This document shows, one piece after another, positions 32,634 through 43,945 of a stretch of 64,000 nucleotides of DNA (position 1 is the stretch's first letter; the number at the start of each line of letters is the position of its first letter). Location of the stretch: assembly GCA_033064195.1 (NCBI GenBank), contig JARBJD010000039.1, positions 124,001 through 188,000 on the forward strand. The letters are read 5' to 3'. This DNA is from Blattamonas nauphoetae. Its lineage: Eukaryota > Preaxostyla > Oxymonadida. Below the pieces are notes generated by a model. The model was not told where the DNA came from. It was given only the letters and a program-made list of their open reading frames with translations, and did no database searches. Position numbers and translations under genes: made by a program.

Positions 32634-32881
32634 GAATTATGACGGAGAATGAGATGCTATGATGATAAAATGAAGGAGCGTGAAGAAAAAGGTAGTTTTG
32701 AGGGAATGATGGGAGAGAGATTTTCCGATATACTTATCTGTCCAGGGTATCCAATATGTTATGGCACAAGACCACTCTCCTCGACTAACGGTTGATTGAA
32801 TCATTCTTAACATTTCACTTCACTTAAAAACACCAAATCTACAAGTCCTAAAAGGGTTATATAAGAAGAAATGTATGTGAT
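32634..32881. other. Short intergenic region
   Basis: AT-rich spacer between the SFI1-like gene start and the end of the next minus-strand gene. No open frame or motif is supported. Confidence 0.4.
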
Positions 32882-34797
32882 TCAAATATCTGCAATGTCG
32901 TGATCTTGATGAAATGTTGAGTCGAATGGTGAGTCAATCAACCATCCACTGGAGGTGAGAGAGTCTGCATGACTTGAGGAGCTGTCCCCAGAATAGCTCA
33001 ACATAAAGCTATCGAACGAACTAAAGGATGGAGAAATTGGAGGTGAGCTTGTACGAGACGAACCCCCATTATACAGAGAATAGGGGCTTGTTGCCGAGGA
33101 GGGAAAGCGAGGAGACGAGGAGTGGATATCATGGAGATAGTTATCATCTGATTCAATGTCCTTTTCTCGAAACGCATCTGGGTCGTCTGTGTTGAGTTCA
33201 TATTTCGGTTGGTCTGCATCGAATGGGAGTGGTGAATCAGATAATTGCATATCAATGTATTCTTCATCGAGATCCTGCTCACGATCGTCCAATGGAGGCG
33301 AGTTCTCGTTGAGACTGAGTTCACTAATGTTGGAGGATATCAAACTGGAGTTGCTGCTGCTGAGTGAGTCGGGAAGAGGGTGTTTAGCGATGGGCGGTGG
33401 ATTTGGTAAAAGAGGATCTGTTGATTGGTAGATCAGTGGAGGCGAAGTTGCATGCGAGCAGGAGGGTTGAAGAGGGGGAGATGATGGGCGCTTGCTCAAT
33501 GAACGGGACTGATATGTGAGAGGATTAGTGTGCCGAGATGTGTTTCGACTCACGTGTTGATTCATTGGCAGGTTGAAGTTTGGAGTGGGATGGAAAGTGA
33601 GGTGATTGAGATTTTGGGGAAGTGACTGAGGATAATCAGATGAGTCGTGAAGTGACTGTGGTTGAGTAGGTGTTAAATAAAGTGGCGAAGGGACAGGGTC
33701 TGGAAGGAGCTGATTTTTGGGGAGGAATGTGATCGACTGTTGAAACTGTCGTTGTGGCAATGGTGGTTGTTGAGCTTGTGGTAATGGGTTTTGGGCCTGT
33801 TTTCGAGCATGTCGCTTGTCAAACTGCATCGAAAAGGAGATTACCTTTTTGACAAGCTCATTCTCGACGAACATCGAGAGTTCCGCATGGAATAATGTTG
33901 GGTTGGCTAAGAAGGCTTTCAAGCAAACAGTTGCACTTCTTTCTCCACTTTCTGATTCCTCAAAGTGAAGATGCCCAAATCCAGTCAGCTTTTCTTGCGA
34001 AACATGAAGTTCGAGACGATCTGGCGAAAAAGGGCTAAAATTAGCGGAGACAGCTCGATAAAAATTGCTCATCTGATCGATGGTGAACGTCGCCTTAGAC
34101 GGGATCTGGCTGTTAAAATTAATGAAGAGAACACATTGGAATTCCGATCGGTTATCAAAATACCGAACATCAGTGAGACCACAACTAACTCGTTCTGTTC
34201 CAAGCTCCCGCCATGCAGTGCAAACCATGTCTCTTGTCGGAAACGATACGACTTGAGTCCCAGGACTGTGTGCAGTTGCGCTGACGCTGACACCATCTTG
34301 AGGAGTTCCTTGGAGACGATCTATCAGAGCCGCACGGTATCCATCTTCTTCAAGGGAACATCCAGCCTTGATATCCAATCGTAAGAGTTTGTTTCGGTTA
34401 AGTTTATGCAGACTGAGGATTCCAGTTGAGACTTGCCCAGGAACAAAAACTGGGCGGGTTACTCGACGATATGGATGATCCAAAAGAAGTCTTTGTGGAA
34501 TAGATTTGTCGTTGAAGAATATCATTGCGAATGGTGGAGGATTATCATCTTTTGGCTTTGGTTGGATTATTCCAGTAATGTTGTGTTGGTGAACACCCAG
34601 CATCTCGCATACCGAAACAATCGTAATATGAAATGGAAGATCATTTAGATGGATTCCGTCTGAATGAAGGTCATGGATCCAATTGAAAAAACAAACAACT
34701 ATCATCGACTGGAGAGATGAGAAAATGGAGGGAACATACCAGTATCTGTTGAGGGTCGTTCGTTGGAGGGACCCTGCTCCTTGTGAGGAACGTGCAT
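32882..34797 (-). CDS. Unidentified protein with conserved N-terminal region and disordered C-terminus, two exons
   Basis: Exon 1 is 34740-34797 (MHVPHKEQGPSNERPSTD). An 80-nt intron (GTATGTT...CATTCAG, 34660-34739) joins it to the main exon (DGIHLNDLPFHITIVSVCEM). The first 300 residues look globular. They include a possible RRM-like segment with DRLELHVSQEKLTGFGHLHF and an alternating hydrophobic pattern; this is weak. The rest is Ser/Pro/Gln-rich and ends in an acidic region (DREQDLDEEYIDMQL) and a Ser-rich tail. No membrane helix is seen. RNA binding is possible but not shown. Confidence 0.55.
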
Positions 34798-35065
34798 TGA
34801 AGATGTCCCCTCAAAGCACTGGTCCTTGGGCTATCTCTCTCGATCGAGCCAAATTTCAGAATTGAATGACACCTCCTCATCGAATAATTGGATGTATGAA
34901 CTCTTTCAATAAAAAGATGCCTCACAACAACAAAATCGAATGAATGAGGAACAAATCATGATGATACACCGAATAATCAAGAGATATACCGAATGACACT
35001 TGTTCTTGACAATTAAGATAAGAATGAAGATGAGTGTTGGTTTTCACCTAATTTCCATTGATAAA

Positions 35066-36176
35066 TCACGGTTTAGCATTCATTGTGGCAATAGAAGGGC
35101 ATGGAACAGAGACCCTGGTTGTTCCGGCCGGTTTGAATGCTGTTGCCACCCGTTTTGGTTCTGGTTTTTTCTTCTTTTCCGGCAAAGAAAGTTCTGGGAT
35201 GTAAGAAGGATATTTGTTGAATGTTCCTTTGTCCGCTCCGTGCCACTTTGTTCCCGCTTTGAACGGGGTTGGGGATACAGAACGAGATCGGATAGTCTGT
35301 GTGGCTGTTGAACTGGGCTTCATGTTGACTGAAGAATAAACGTCATTGTGAAACGTGTTTCCGGTCTTCATCATTGCGCGGAAAGGTGGTTGTTGGATTG
35401 GTGAGACAGAGCGAACAGTAACAGTTGTTGTTGCTGGTGACATGTAAGAGAACTTGCCAAAGGTATCATATTTACTGAGGACGTAGAAAGAGTCATGATT
35501 ATTCCAGAAAAATATGGAAACAATGTTTTCGTCGCTGAGACACGAATGTTTGGTTTTTCTTGTGTTTTTATTTTGCTTTGGATTGCTTTCTTGTCATCTA
35601 GAGGTTCTGGCATATATTCTGGTGCAGAAAATACATGATAAGGTCTACATTGACAGGTCAATTGTTGTGAGAGAATTGATTCCATAAAATGAAGAGATGA
35701 GATGAAAGAAGATCATGAAATCGGATGATGCAAGGCGAATGGAACATACCCTTTTGTTGGTGGTGTGACTCGAAATGGTGGTTGTTGAATTGATGATTGT
35801 GTTGAATTCAGTTTATTTGGAGAAGATTTGGTTTGAGAGACATCAGTCTGGTAATTCACACGAATATGGAGAAATATACAACAAGTTAACTTGATGAAGA
35901 GCTGAAATAGCACACAGACGCGAGTGAGGTGAACTTCCCGAACATGGCTTCGTTACCTGTTCCTTTCTTTGGAGGGTTTGTCACAAATTGTCGACCCTTG
36001 TATCGATCTCCTCCAAATTGAATTGTTGCTGGGGGTTGATAAGGTTCCTTTCAGAAGAAAAAACGACATAAATGAATGTGATGACATACGCCAACCGATA
36101 TTGATGATGTTTGCGAAAAGACATCAAACATCTTCAAAGTGTGAGTTCCATCCAGACTATCAGCCTTTGAGGTCAT
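35066..36176 (-). CDS. CFAP96/UPF0602 (C4orf47)-like ciliary protein, multi-exon
   Basis: The ATG at 36176 (MTSKADSLDG) leads into the family's hallmark start MFDVFSQTSSISVGEPY. After a 43-nt intron comes FGGDRYKGRQFVTNPPKKGT, another strong family signature. Later exons carry PPFRVTPPTKG, PPFRAMMKTG and SPTPFKAGTKWHGADKGTFN, then KYPSYIPE and a basic tail. At least four short introns are placed, including GTATGTCATC...CTGAAAG (36048-36090) and a pair around a 12-nt exon near 35890. CFAP96 proteins are cilia- and centrosome-associated in animals. The exon 4/5 junction near 35440-35520 is uncertain. Confidence 0.65.
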
Positions 36177-36239
36177 GTGTCTCAAGATGCGGTTTCCATC
36201 AGCCCCTTATTCTTGTTCTCATTTGACATTGATAGTTAA
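36177..36239. promoter_or_regulatory. 63-bp divergent intergenic region, shared promoter candidate
   Basis: It lies between the start codons of the CFAP96-like gene (minus) and the next plus-strand gene. At this size it must contain both transcription starts or overlap them. No specific element is identified. Confidence 0.4.
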
Positions 36240-37615
36240 ATGAGCCACCCACATACTCCATTATCAAATCCCAATATCTTTCAGACCCCTGTGTGTCAAA
36301 ATTCAGAACTATTGGACCTGTCGGACCTCGCACCTGTCAACACGCACGGAGAACGAATATCACACCATTCCCCATTTACTGGCTGGAGTCAAGCTATTCG
36401 AGCCACTCCTTTTAATACCCAATCCTATTTAAATCCGCTTCCAACGGACTCGACGATTGTTAGTAATGTGATTTCACAAACGAGGACCAATATTGAAACT
36501 CCAAGATACATGTCTTTATCTTTCATTTTTCACATAAATTCTTCTTAATTTCTAGTACACCCTCCGGAAATGCACAAAAACGATCACATCGACTTCTGAG
36601 AACACCACGTGCCCAAGCTCCGAATGTTGCATTCTCGACCATTCGTTCTCCTCATGAAACTCCTTCAACTTCGAGAAATGCATCAAATATTCTGCATGGA
36701 CTTCCATTCTTTCACCAACATGCCTCTCATATCCCACAAAAGAAACAATCGCTTCATGACATTCAATCTTCTCAAACGCCCCAACAACGCCAAAATACCA
36801 CCATATCACAGAAAACAGCATTTTTGGATGAAAATATCCTTCAATCAACTCGAAGAACAACGTCTATCAGTCCATCACAGCTCTATGGGGATTCTCTCTC
36901 AACAGTTCCGTCATTCGTGTTGTCCTCAACGCAGGAGCCTTCATCACGCAATACTGTTGCATCTCATCGGAATGCATCCCAGAATCTCCCATCAAATCCA
37001 TCTAAATCACCAATCCAATTGTCTTCCAGATCTACCTCGACACAGACTGACTCTAGCTCATTTAAGAACACCTCTCAATCTAAAACTCGATCACATACAT
37101 CTCACAATCATCAACACTCCTCGTCAACTCCGTATAATTCAATCACCCATTCAAGAACCTCTTCAACTGTTTCTTCCTCCACATCACCTATTTCATCTTT
37201 CTCATCCACCTCATCGTTCAACCCCTCACCCCATTCACAACAAGTTCAGGCCTCACAAATACCACAGGCCGAACAAAAGTCACTCCCAACGAGGAGTGTC
37301 GTTCTGACCCCTGGACCACCTACCCCTCGTTCTGGTCCACTCATAAAGACTCCCATACAAGATACCCATGGAAGTCCAACCACTTTCGCTTCATTACAGC
37401 ATTTTCCAACCAATTCAAGGATGAGATGGAATCAGCGTAACGATTCGACACAAAGAGGAGATGAACTTGTTCAAACGATTGAACATATGCACGAAATCAG
37501 ACTTGCCCACATGCCAAAGGATGAGAGAGACAGATTGTCACCGTACGTGATGAAAGAAAAGGAAAAGATGATGGACACCATTAGAAATGAGATGACAATG
37601 CAGAGCGAGAAATGA
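36240..37615 (+). CDS. Disordered Ser/Thr/Pro-rich protein with charged C-terminal helix, two exons
   Basis: Exon 1 runs from MSHPHTPLSNPNIFQ to about 36512. A short intron (GTCTTTATC...TTTCTAG, about 45 nt) restores frame into exon 2 (ITPSGNAQKRSHRLLRT). The body is low-complexity Ser/Thr/Pro/Gln. The only conserved-looking part is the C-terminal 60 residues (GDELVQTIEHMHEIRLAHM, then DERDRLSPYVMKEKEKMM). No domain is recognised. It is transcribed divergently from the CFAP96-like gene. Confidence 0.6.
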
Positions 37616-37856
37616 GAGACGAGAATTGACGTGGTGGCTGGGAGATGAGAGATACTTGGTGATTTCCGCCTCGAATCCTCGTGTTCAGGGATGGTTTTTC
37701 TCGTCTTTCATCGACATCACACCTCGTTTCGAAACCCTTTTTGACTTGGAGATTGTGACAAAAAGAGTGAATATTAATCAGATCATTGTATTTGTGGATA
37801 CATATATACACAACGATACTTTTGATCGGATCGAACCATAGGTGTTTTATCATGTT

Positions 37857-40800
37857 ATGATCCTCCTGTTTCTTTCTGTTCTATTCGCGCACATCACCTC
37901 CTCTGACATTTACCATGATCTCACTGACAGACCCAATTTCAGACCTCTTCCTCCTCAGGTTGTTCCTCCAAACGGCACTAAAACTCTCCATGCAGTCGTA
38001 ATCCAGCTCCTGGACATGAACTCAGCACGTGCCATCTTTTTCGGTCAGAACCTGTTGCCTGGAACGTATTGCATCAAGGCTTTTTCCTTCGACGATCATG
38101 AACGCCAGATCACCGTCAATTTTACCGACCCTCGAACGTCACCGTTTGCCAGTGACCCTTTCAGACTCACAGAACAAAATCTGTTATTGGGGGAAGAACT
38201 TGTTGTGAAATCTGTCACATTGTTAAATCCTACACCGGTACAACTTAGTTTCATCCATCACAAACGCACTAATCACCTCCGAATATGTATTCCATCTGAC
38301 ACTGAAAGTCCACTTGTTTCCTCAGCAGATATTGTTCTGTCATCTGATCAAACTTCGTTTATCATTGAAATAATTGGTGTGAATCTCGCGGATGTCACAT
38401 CTTTCTGGCTCGAATCCTCGTCCCCATCACTTTCGGTTAAAGTTCAGAGAAATATGAATGTTAAAAATTCATCATTTCGTGTTCTGAGCGAAGCCATTGA
38501 TTCCTCAGGTGAACCAAACTCATTCATCCAGTTCGGTCACGAGTACGTTGCACTATTCTGCAGAACGTCAAACGGAGCTATCACCACTTACGCACATACA
38601 ATCGTTGCTCCACATGAAGATCCCTTGACCACATTTGTTATCTCAGAACTTCAATCGTTCCTTGTCGACAGTTCTCATGCTGTCCTTGCAATGAATGGAA
38701 CGAACCTTCCCTCTGGTGAGTATGAATTCGTCGGGAAATCATCGGGTTATCAAGGACCTGATCTTTCGATGCGATTTCGATTTTCCTCGACCGTCGGAAG
38801 ATTCCACATAAGCGACCCATTTTCAATTGGTCCACATTATCCACTCCAGATGGGCGACACATTTTTGCCACACTCAGTACGCTTTCTGGAGTCGAAAGGA
38901 ATCATTTCCATATTTCGTGATCGTCGGACCGTTTTTGGTTCAGTTTTTGAGATCCCTCAATCAATTCAAGTTCCAAAAATCACTACAGTGATGTTTTCCT
39001 TCGCAGATGACACTGAACTAGATGTGTTTTTGCATGTTTATGGTGAGAGTTTCCTTCCTGGTCACTTTACAGCCACATTCTTATGCAATGACGTCAAGTT
39101 TGAGGTTGAATTATTCCCAACGGATATTTCGTTCAAAGAACTCAAATCAACCAAAATACCGATTTCCACTGAATCATCCCATGCAAACTTGAGTTATTCC
39201 GCGAAATGCACCAATTTTGTCCTCAGTCCGACTTCCAACAGACAGCGAATCTTCTCGCCTCCGTTCTACACGCCTGATCCACCTCCAATTGCCATAATAT
39301 CATCAATAGAAGCAAGACTTGTTCATGATTGTTGTTTTTCCTTGCTATTATCTGGAAACAACCTCCAAGCAGGATTATATACTTTCGAATTCGTCTCGCA
39401 ATCTCTTTCACAGAAATCACAGACACTCCAAGCCCAAAAAGAAAGTGACGGTAAATATTTGATCACATCAGCAATTTCCATCGACCATACTTCCTTTTCG
39501 TTTCAAACTCGCTTTGATGTCGGATCGGTCACATTCAAATCAAACACCGTCCAGTTCGAGAATGCCAAATCATTTTCTGTCACCATTCCAGCAAAACCAT
39601 CACAAGTCGTTGATTCCGAGTGTTACCTGATGCTCTCTGGCAAAAATGCGGATGGTTGTGGTTTTTCCAAAGATAACGCTTGTCTGAACCTTCTCACAGC
39701 AATCAACAACCAACTAATCCGAGCCCAACAGTTCCTCCAGACGTCTCCCCTCACCGTCATTGTCTTAGACGGAGGATTCGCCTCACCTTCAACCATTCAA
39801 CCAATTATCTTCGATGTTATTGTCACGAATGCCTTGAAGACGACGAGACACCCAATCATCACTGTTGAAGATCAGACACAAATTCTCGTCATTTCTGCGT
39901 TTAATTCGCAGGGCTCACTGTCGTTTCGCTCTGTAGACTTCTCAATCGATTGCGTGGAAAAAGACAATCCTCCCTTTATCTTTGTTGTGGAGGCTCGCTT
40001 TGAGGTTTCCAATTCAAGAATCACAAACGGAAAGCATTCGGTCTCACCAACCTTTCTGAAAGTTTCCAACGGCGATATTCTGATCACCGGCGTCAAATTT
40101 GTGGAGATTGGGTTTTCATTCCCCATTCTTGATTTCCAAATTCAACCCAATCGAACTTTTTCGCTGTCTGATGCATCATTCTCAGTTTGCGGCTCGTACT
40201 CCACCAACGCTCTCATTTCCGGCTGTACAGATACTTCTTCCTTCAAACACGTGTTGTTCGAAACGTGCAAAAGCCAAAGAGGATCATTGTGTCTGTCGGC
40301 TATCGGCGGAGAGTGTGAATGTGCAGAATGTGAATGGGCAGGCTGTTCGGGATTGTCCGGGCCAGCAGCTCTCTCGATCTCAATCAACAGTGGTGGACAA
40401 GTGACATTGCTTCACTGTTCTTTCACCGCCTGTCAGACAAGCAATGAATGGAATCCAAGTTCCATTTTTGTGACGCAACAGGAGCAGTCCATACTCACCT
40501 GTGATGGCCTCACTTTTGCATCAACCATCGCAATCACAGAACCTCCACATGTAAAGATCAACCATCCACCGACGTTAAAACTTGATCTAAACAACCTCTG
40601 TTTTGATTTCTGGACGACTCCGTCTCTGTTCATCCACAGCACAGACGGATTCATTTTTCAACCTCTCGCTTCTCTGCCTGGACTTCAACAGGCTGCCCCC
40701 GTCGTCAACATCTTCACCACAACAGATCCGCTTGTGGGAAGGGACACCCCACTCTGTGGTGGAATCAGTCGACCGTGTGGATCAATCGGTGTCGCGCTGA

Positions 40801-42421
40801 CCCACGCAACACCGTCAGCTGATGGGCATGTTCAGATTGTTGTTCACAAAGCTGGATACGCAGATGTTGGAACATCTCTCGTGGACACACACTTGACAGG
40901 TGAGTTTCTGTCAACGCAGCTGATTGTCAGAGCCTTTTCTGGCCATTCTGAGGATCAACCATCGTTCAGCACGAAAAACGCAGAGATCGGCCTGCTCACA
41001 CTCGATTACACACACTCTCCAAGCACAGCAGTCATCGAGCACGTCTCTCTCTCGCTCCTAGTTCACTCTGTTCGCTTCTCGACAACCCTGTCGACGTCTC
41101 CCTGCCTCGTTCGAGTCATCGGTGGGACAGCAACCCTTAATTCTGTTAAAATCGATCCCACCATTTTTGTTCAGCCCGCATTCGCTCTTTTTGCAGCGGA
41201 ATCGCACAACGTGATCCAATGTCAGGTCGATGACGTGATTCTCAACAGCCCACTCATCTTCTCAGGTTCATTGGATCCGGCGAGCACTATTCTCAATCTT
41301 TCAGCAATCTCCGCACGAAACATCACTTTCGGCGGAGGCAATTCTGCTCTTTTCGACATTCGTCAGACGCAGATCCATCTAGCCAACTCGTTTCTGTCTG
41401 GAACATCCATTCTGAAGTCCAACCACCCAACGACTTCAAACCATACAAATATTTCTCTTTTTTCTCCACAGACGACAGGGGTGATTCTTCTTCACTCCTG
41501 CAATACCGTCTTCTCCAATGTTTTCATTCGCGATTTCTCCGAAGGGGCAATTTTCGTTAAGTCCGGGATCCTCCGGCTGTATCGAGTGTCGTTTGATAGG
41601 AATGGGATTACTTCGTCAAATCGTTCTGCTCGGAAGAACGTGGCTGTGATTCATCATGGGATGTTGTCGATAAAGGACGTGATGACGGAGCAGCATGTTG
41701 GAGGGCTGTGGATCACACTCGACGAAACCTCTTCGATTGTTGATTCTCTCCCCGAAACCGGTCCAATCGACCAACAACCATCCAATTCAACGCACAATTT
41801 TGATGGTGTTTTGACGTTCAGACCTCACATCGACAAGATTCGTGTGTCGTCATCACAAATCACCATTTACGGCCACTCCCTCTTCCCATGCCTCTCCATC
41901 ACCGTATATCCTGTCTCCTCTGACGATATCCTGTCAGACGGCATTCCCTGCACCAACCAAGAATCCCAAGACGGCACCAGGTTGACCTGTTCCTTCAACT
42001 CCACTCGCATCCTGAGACGACCTTCGAATGGCGTTTGCTTGCTGTCGGTCCTCAGGACGTCGAAGCGTTCAACCGACCAGTTGTTCGAGGCCGCCTCGTT
42101 GTATCGCAGTTGATATCAGCACAAACTGACCGAGCTCTGCTTGTCAGTTCGTCAGTCATATTTTCTCTTCTTTTTCTGGTCTTATGTGTGATCGTAGTTT
42201 TTATCAGCCTCACGAAGCACAAGATTTCCGATTCCAAACGTGACATCCATCGCCTGACCGGAGTGGAACTGACAAAGGAACGATTGGTTGAACTCCGGAA
42301 GGAAGCGCAATGCTCTGCCAGTATTTCTCAGTCTGTCTATGAAAGTTCTTGTTCCTCCTCGTCTCGAAGTGGATGGAGTTTTCCGGACCATAAGGAAGGA
42401 GAAATGGGAGAGGAGAACTGA
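37857..42421 (+). CDS. Second large secreted/type I membrane protein with repeats and beta-helix, no kinase
   Basis: The ATG at 37857 gives a signal peptide (MILLFLSVLFAHITSS). Beta-rich modules like those of the 5.5-13.9 kb gene follow. A beta-helix region then opens with LCGGISRPCGSIGVAL, matching the other gene's CGSAARPCSSV motif and spacing. The main frame ends at 42113. The membrane helix (VIFSLLFLVLCVIVVFISL) and short cytoplasmic tail, ending at 42421, are in another frame. A 23-nt GT-AG segment at about 42029-42051 would link them. Alignment by eye with the first gene instead favours a frameshift, because EWRLLAVG matches SWTLEFG. The cytoplasmic tail lacks the pseudokinase. Likely cell-surface or matrix role. 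Confidence 0.65.
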
Positions 42422-42463
42422 ACGAAGGCAGTTGATTGTTCTTTTTAAATGTTTCATTTTGTA

Positions 42464-42768
42464 TTCAGCAGTTCTTATCCACAGATTTGCAGGTGAGCGC
42501 ATTCTCGCTTCTATCTTGACTGGTTTTGATAAAAAAATCTCAGGTTGAGCCCCACTATTTTGGATCCAACTCCCACAATTATAGTTTTGAGATGATGGGG
42601 ATGAAGCACGATATTGACTTCGGGAATAGACTCGTTTCACTCGGAAGTTTTCAAACAAGAGAAATAACTGGACAGATATTGGTCGATGTTCAACTTAACC
42701 TCACGAGAAAAAAATGTGTATTGAAAGCCACGCAACTAATATCTACCCAAAGGCGCACAGGGAAATGA
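42464..42768 (+). CDS. Possible extra 3' exons of the surface-protein gene
   Basis: A microexon reading QFLSTDLQ (42468-42491) is bounded by GTATTCAG and a GTGAGCGC donor. A 50-nt intron leads to a second block (VEPHYFGSNSHNYSFEM) running to TGA at 42766-42768. I cannot place the upstream donor that would connect these to the membrane-helix exon, so this is tentative. Confidence 0.25.
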
Positions 42769-42813
42769 GTCCAACGTCGGAGTATGAAACATTAGACAAT
42801 CCCAATGATGGAC

Positions 42814-43440
42814 CTACACCTTACTGATATCCGATGGCGGCTGAGCGACTGGTTGGACTGTCACGTATTGGACAGGCTGAGGGTACATGTTCGGTGCTTG
42901 GGGGACGCTGGGGTAATACGCGTACGTCGGTGCTTGTGGCATAGCGATGGGTTGTGGTGGAAGAGCAGGTTGAACTTGTGGTTGGGCACGAGCGTATTTC
43001 ACTGCGCGAACGAAAGCATCAAATTGGGTAATGTCAGTCATCGCGAAAGTTCCCTTGACTTGGATCTGGCGACCGTCGTTGAGTTGAAGGTTGAGACGGC
43101 TTGTCTCGTCCTTCTTGAAGACTGCATTTGAGATGTACTCTCCGTTTTCATATGATCCCAATGGTGGAACTGGGATATTCTTGCGGGAAGGAAGAGAGAG
43201 TGTCTGAATGGAGGAGATCGGGATCTCAAAACGCTTGGACGTCCCACATGAGAGGCATGAGGGTCGTGTTTTGATGACGAGATATCCGGTTCGAGCATTG
43301 AGCTTGAACGAGTGTTGAGTTACTTTAACCCATTTAACGAGCTGAGTAAGAAGATGTGAATCAAATATATGAACAGGTTGATTTTCGTCGTTGCGATGGG
43401 AAAACAGGAAGGTAATATCATGATTGAATAAGGTATGATA
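42814..43440 (-). CDS. Small protein with PH-like N-terminal region and Pro/Tyr-rich tail
   Basis: A continuous frame reads DITFLFSHRNDENQPVHIF, then KWVKVTQHSFKLNARTGYLV, SKRFEIPISSIQTLSLPSRK, LNLQLNDGRQIQVKGTFAM and FDAFVRAVKYARA. The strand pattern ending in a helix suggests a PH-like fold (inference). The last 50 residues are Pro/Gln/Tyr-rich (APTYAYYPSVPQAPNMY). No in-frame ATG is found before an upstream stop near 43480, so the start may lie in an unplaced exon. Confidence 0.5.
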   Translation of the reverse strand, partial: YHTLFNHDITFLFSHRNDENQPVHIFDSHLLTQLVKWVKVTQHSFKLNARTGYLVIKTRPSCLSCGTSKRFEIPISSIQTLSLPSRKNIPVPPLGSYENGEYISNAVFKKDETSRLNLQLNDGRQIQVKGTFAMTDITQFDAFVRAVKYARAQPQVQPALPPQPIAMPQAPTYAYYPSVPQAPNMYPQPVQYVTVQPVAQPPSDISKV

Positions 43441-43478
43441 AATCCGGAATAGGAATTCATCTAAATGAGATTTATATC

Positions 43479-43670
43479 ACACCGTCATAATGGTGAAAAG
43501 GACCCAGAGAATGAAGAACTATTGAGGATAAAAAATGAGAAAACCCATACAAATACTGCCCAAAATGTGTAGTAGTACAGATTGGCCAGCAAAATAAGAC
43601 TGACAAGGGACAAGATTGGTGCAAGAATTGCTCCGGTTCTTGTCGGGTGACCTTGATGAGAAAGAGACAT
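43479..43670 (-). CDS. Small membrane protein, about 50 aa, two exons
   Basis: MSLSHQGHPTRTGAILAP begins a protein with a hydrophobic segment (ILSLVSLILLANLYYYTFWA). A 38-nt intron (GTATTTGTATGGG...CTCAATAG) follows, then a second hydrophobic end (FFILWVLFTIMTV) and TGA. It could be a small ER or organelle membrane subunit; the family is not recognised. Without splicing, the frame gives a different 61-residue product. Confidence 0.4.
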
Positions 43671-43945
43671 TAGGAGGTTCGGAAATAACGCAAACTGAGC
43701 ATTGTAAATGATCGGGCAGGTTGATTCATCTTAGAAAATTTAAAAAATTACCAATCGGGATAGACTTCCTTCACGGAAAAAGTATGTTCAGATCAACTTA
43801 TCCATAAATTGAAATTGTTCGGACTTAAGTAAGACATTACACTGTTCACATTAATCATATTATTGATAAATCACGTTAAACACGAACAAATTTATCGAAA
43901 AGGGTGGTATATTCAAAACAAAATTGATATAGAGAGAGTAAATTG
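43671..43945. other. AT-rich intergenic region, 3' of the dynein-like gene
   Basis: Short AT-rich spacer between the small membrane-protein gene start and the TAG stop of the giant gene. No feature is supported. Confidence 0.4.
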
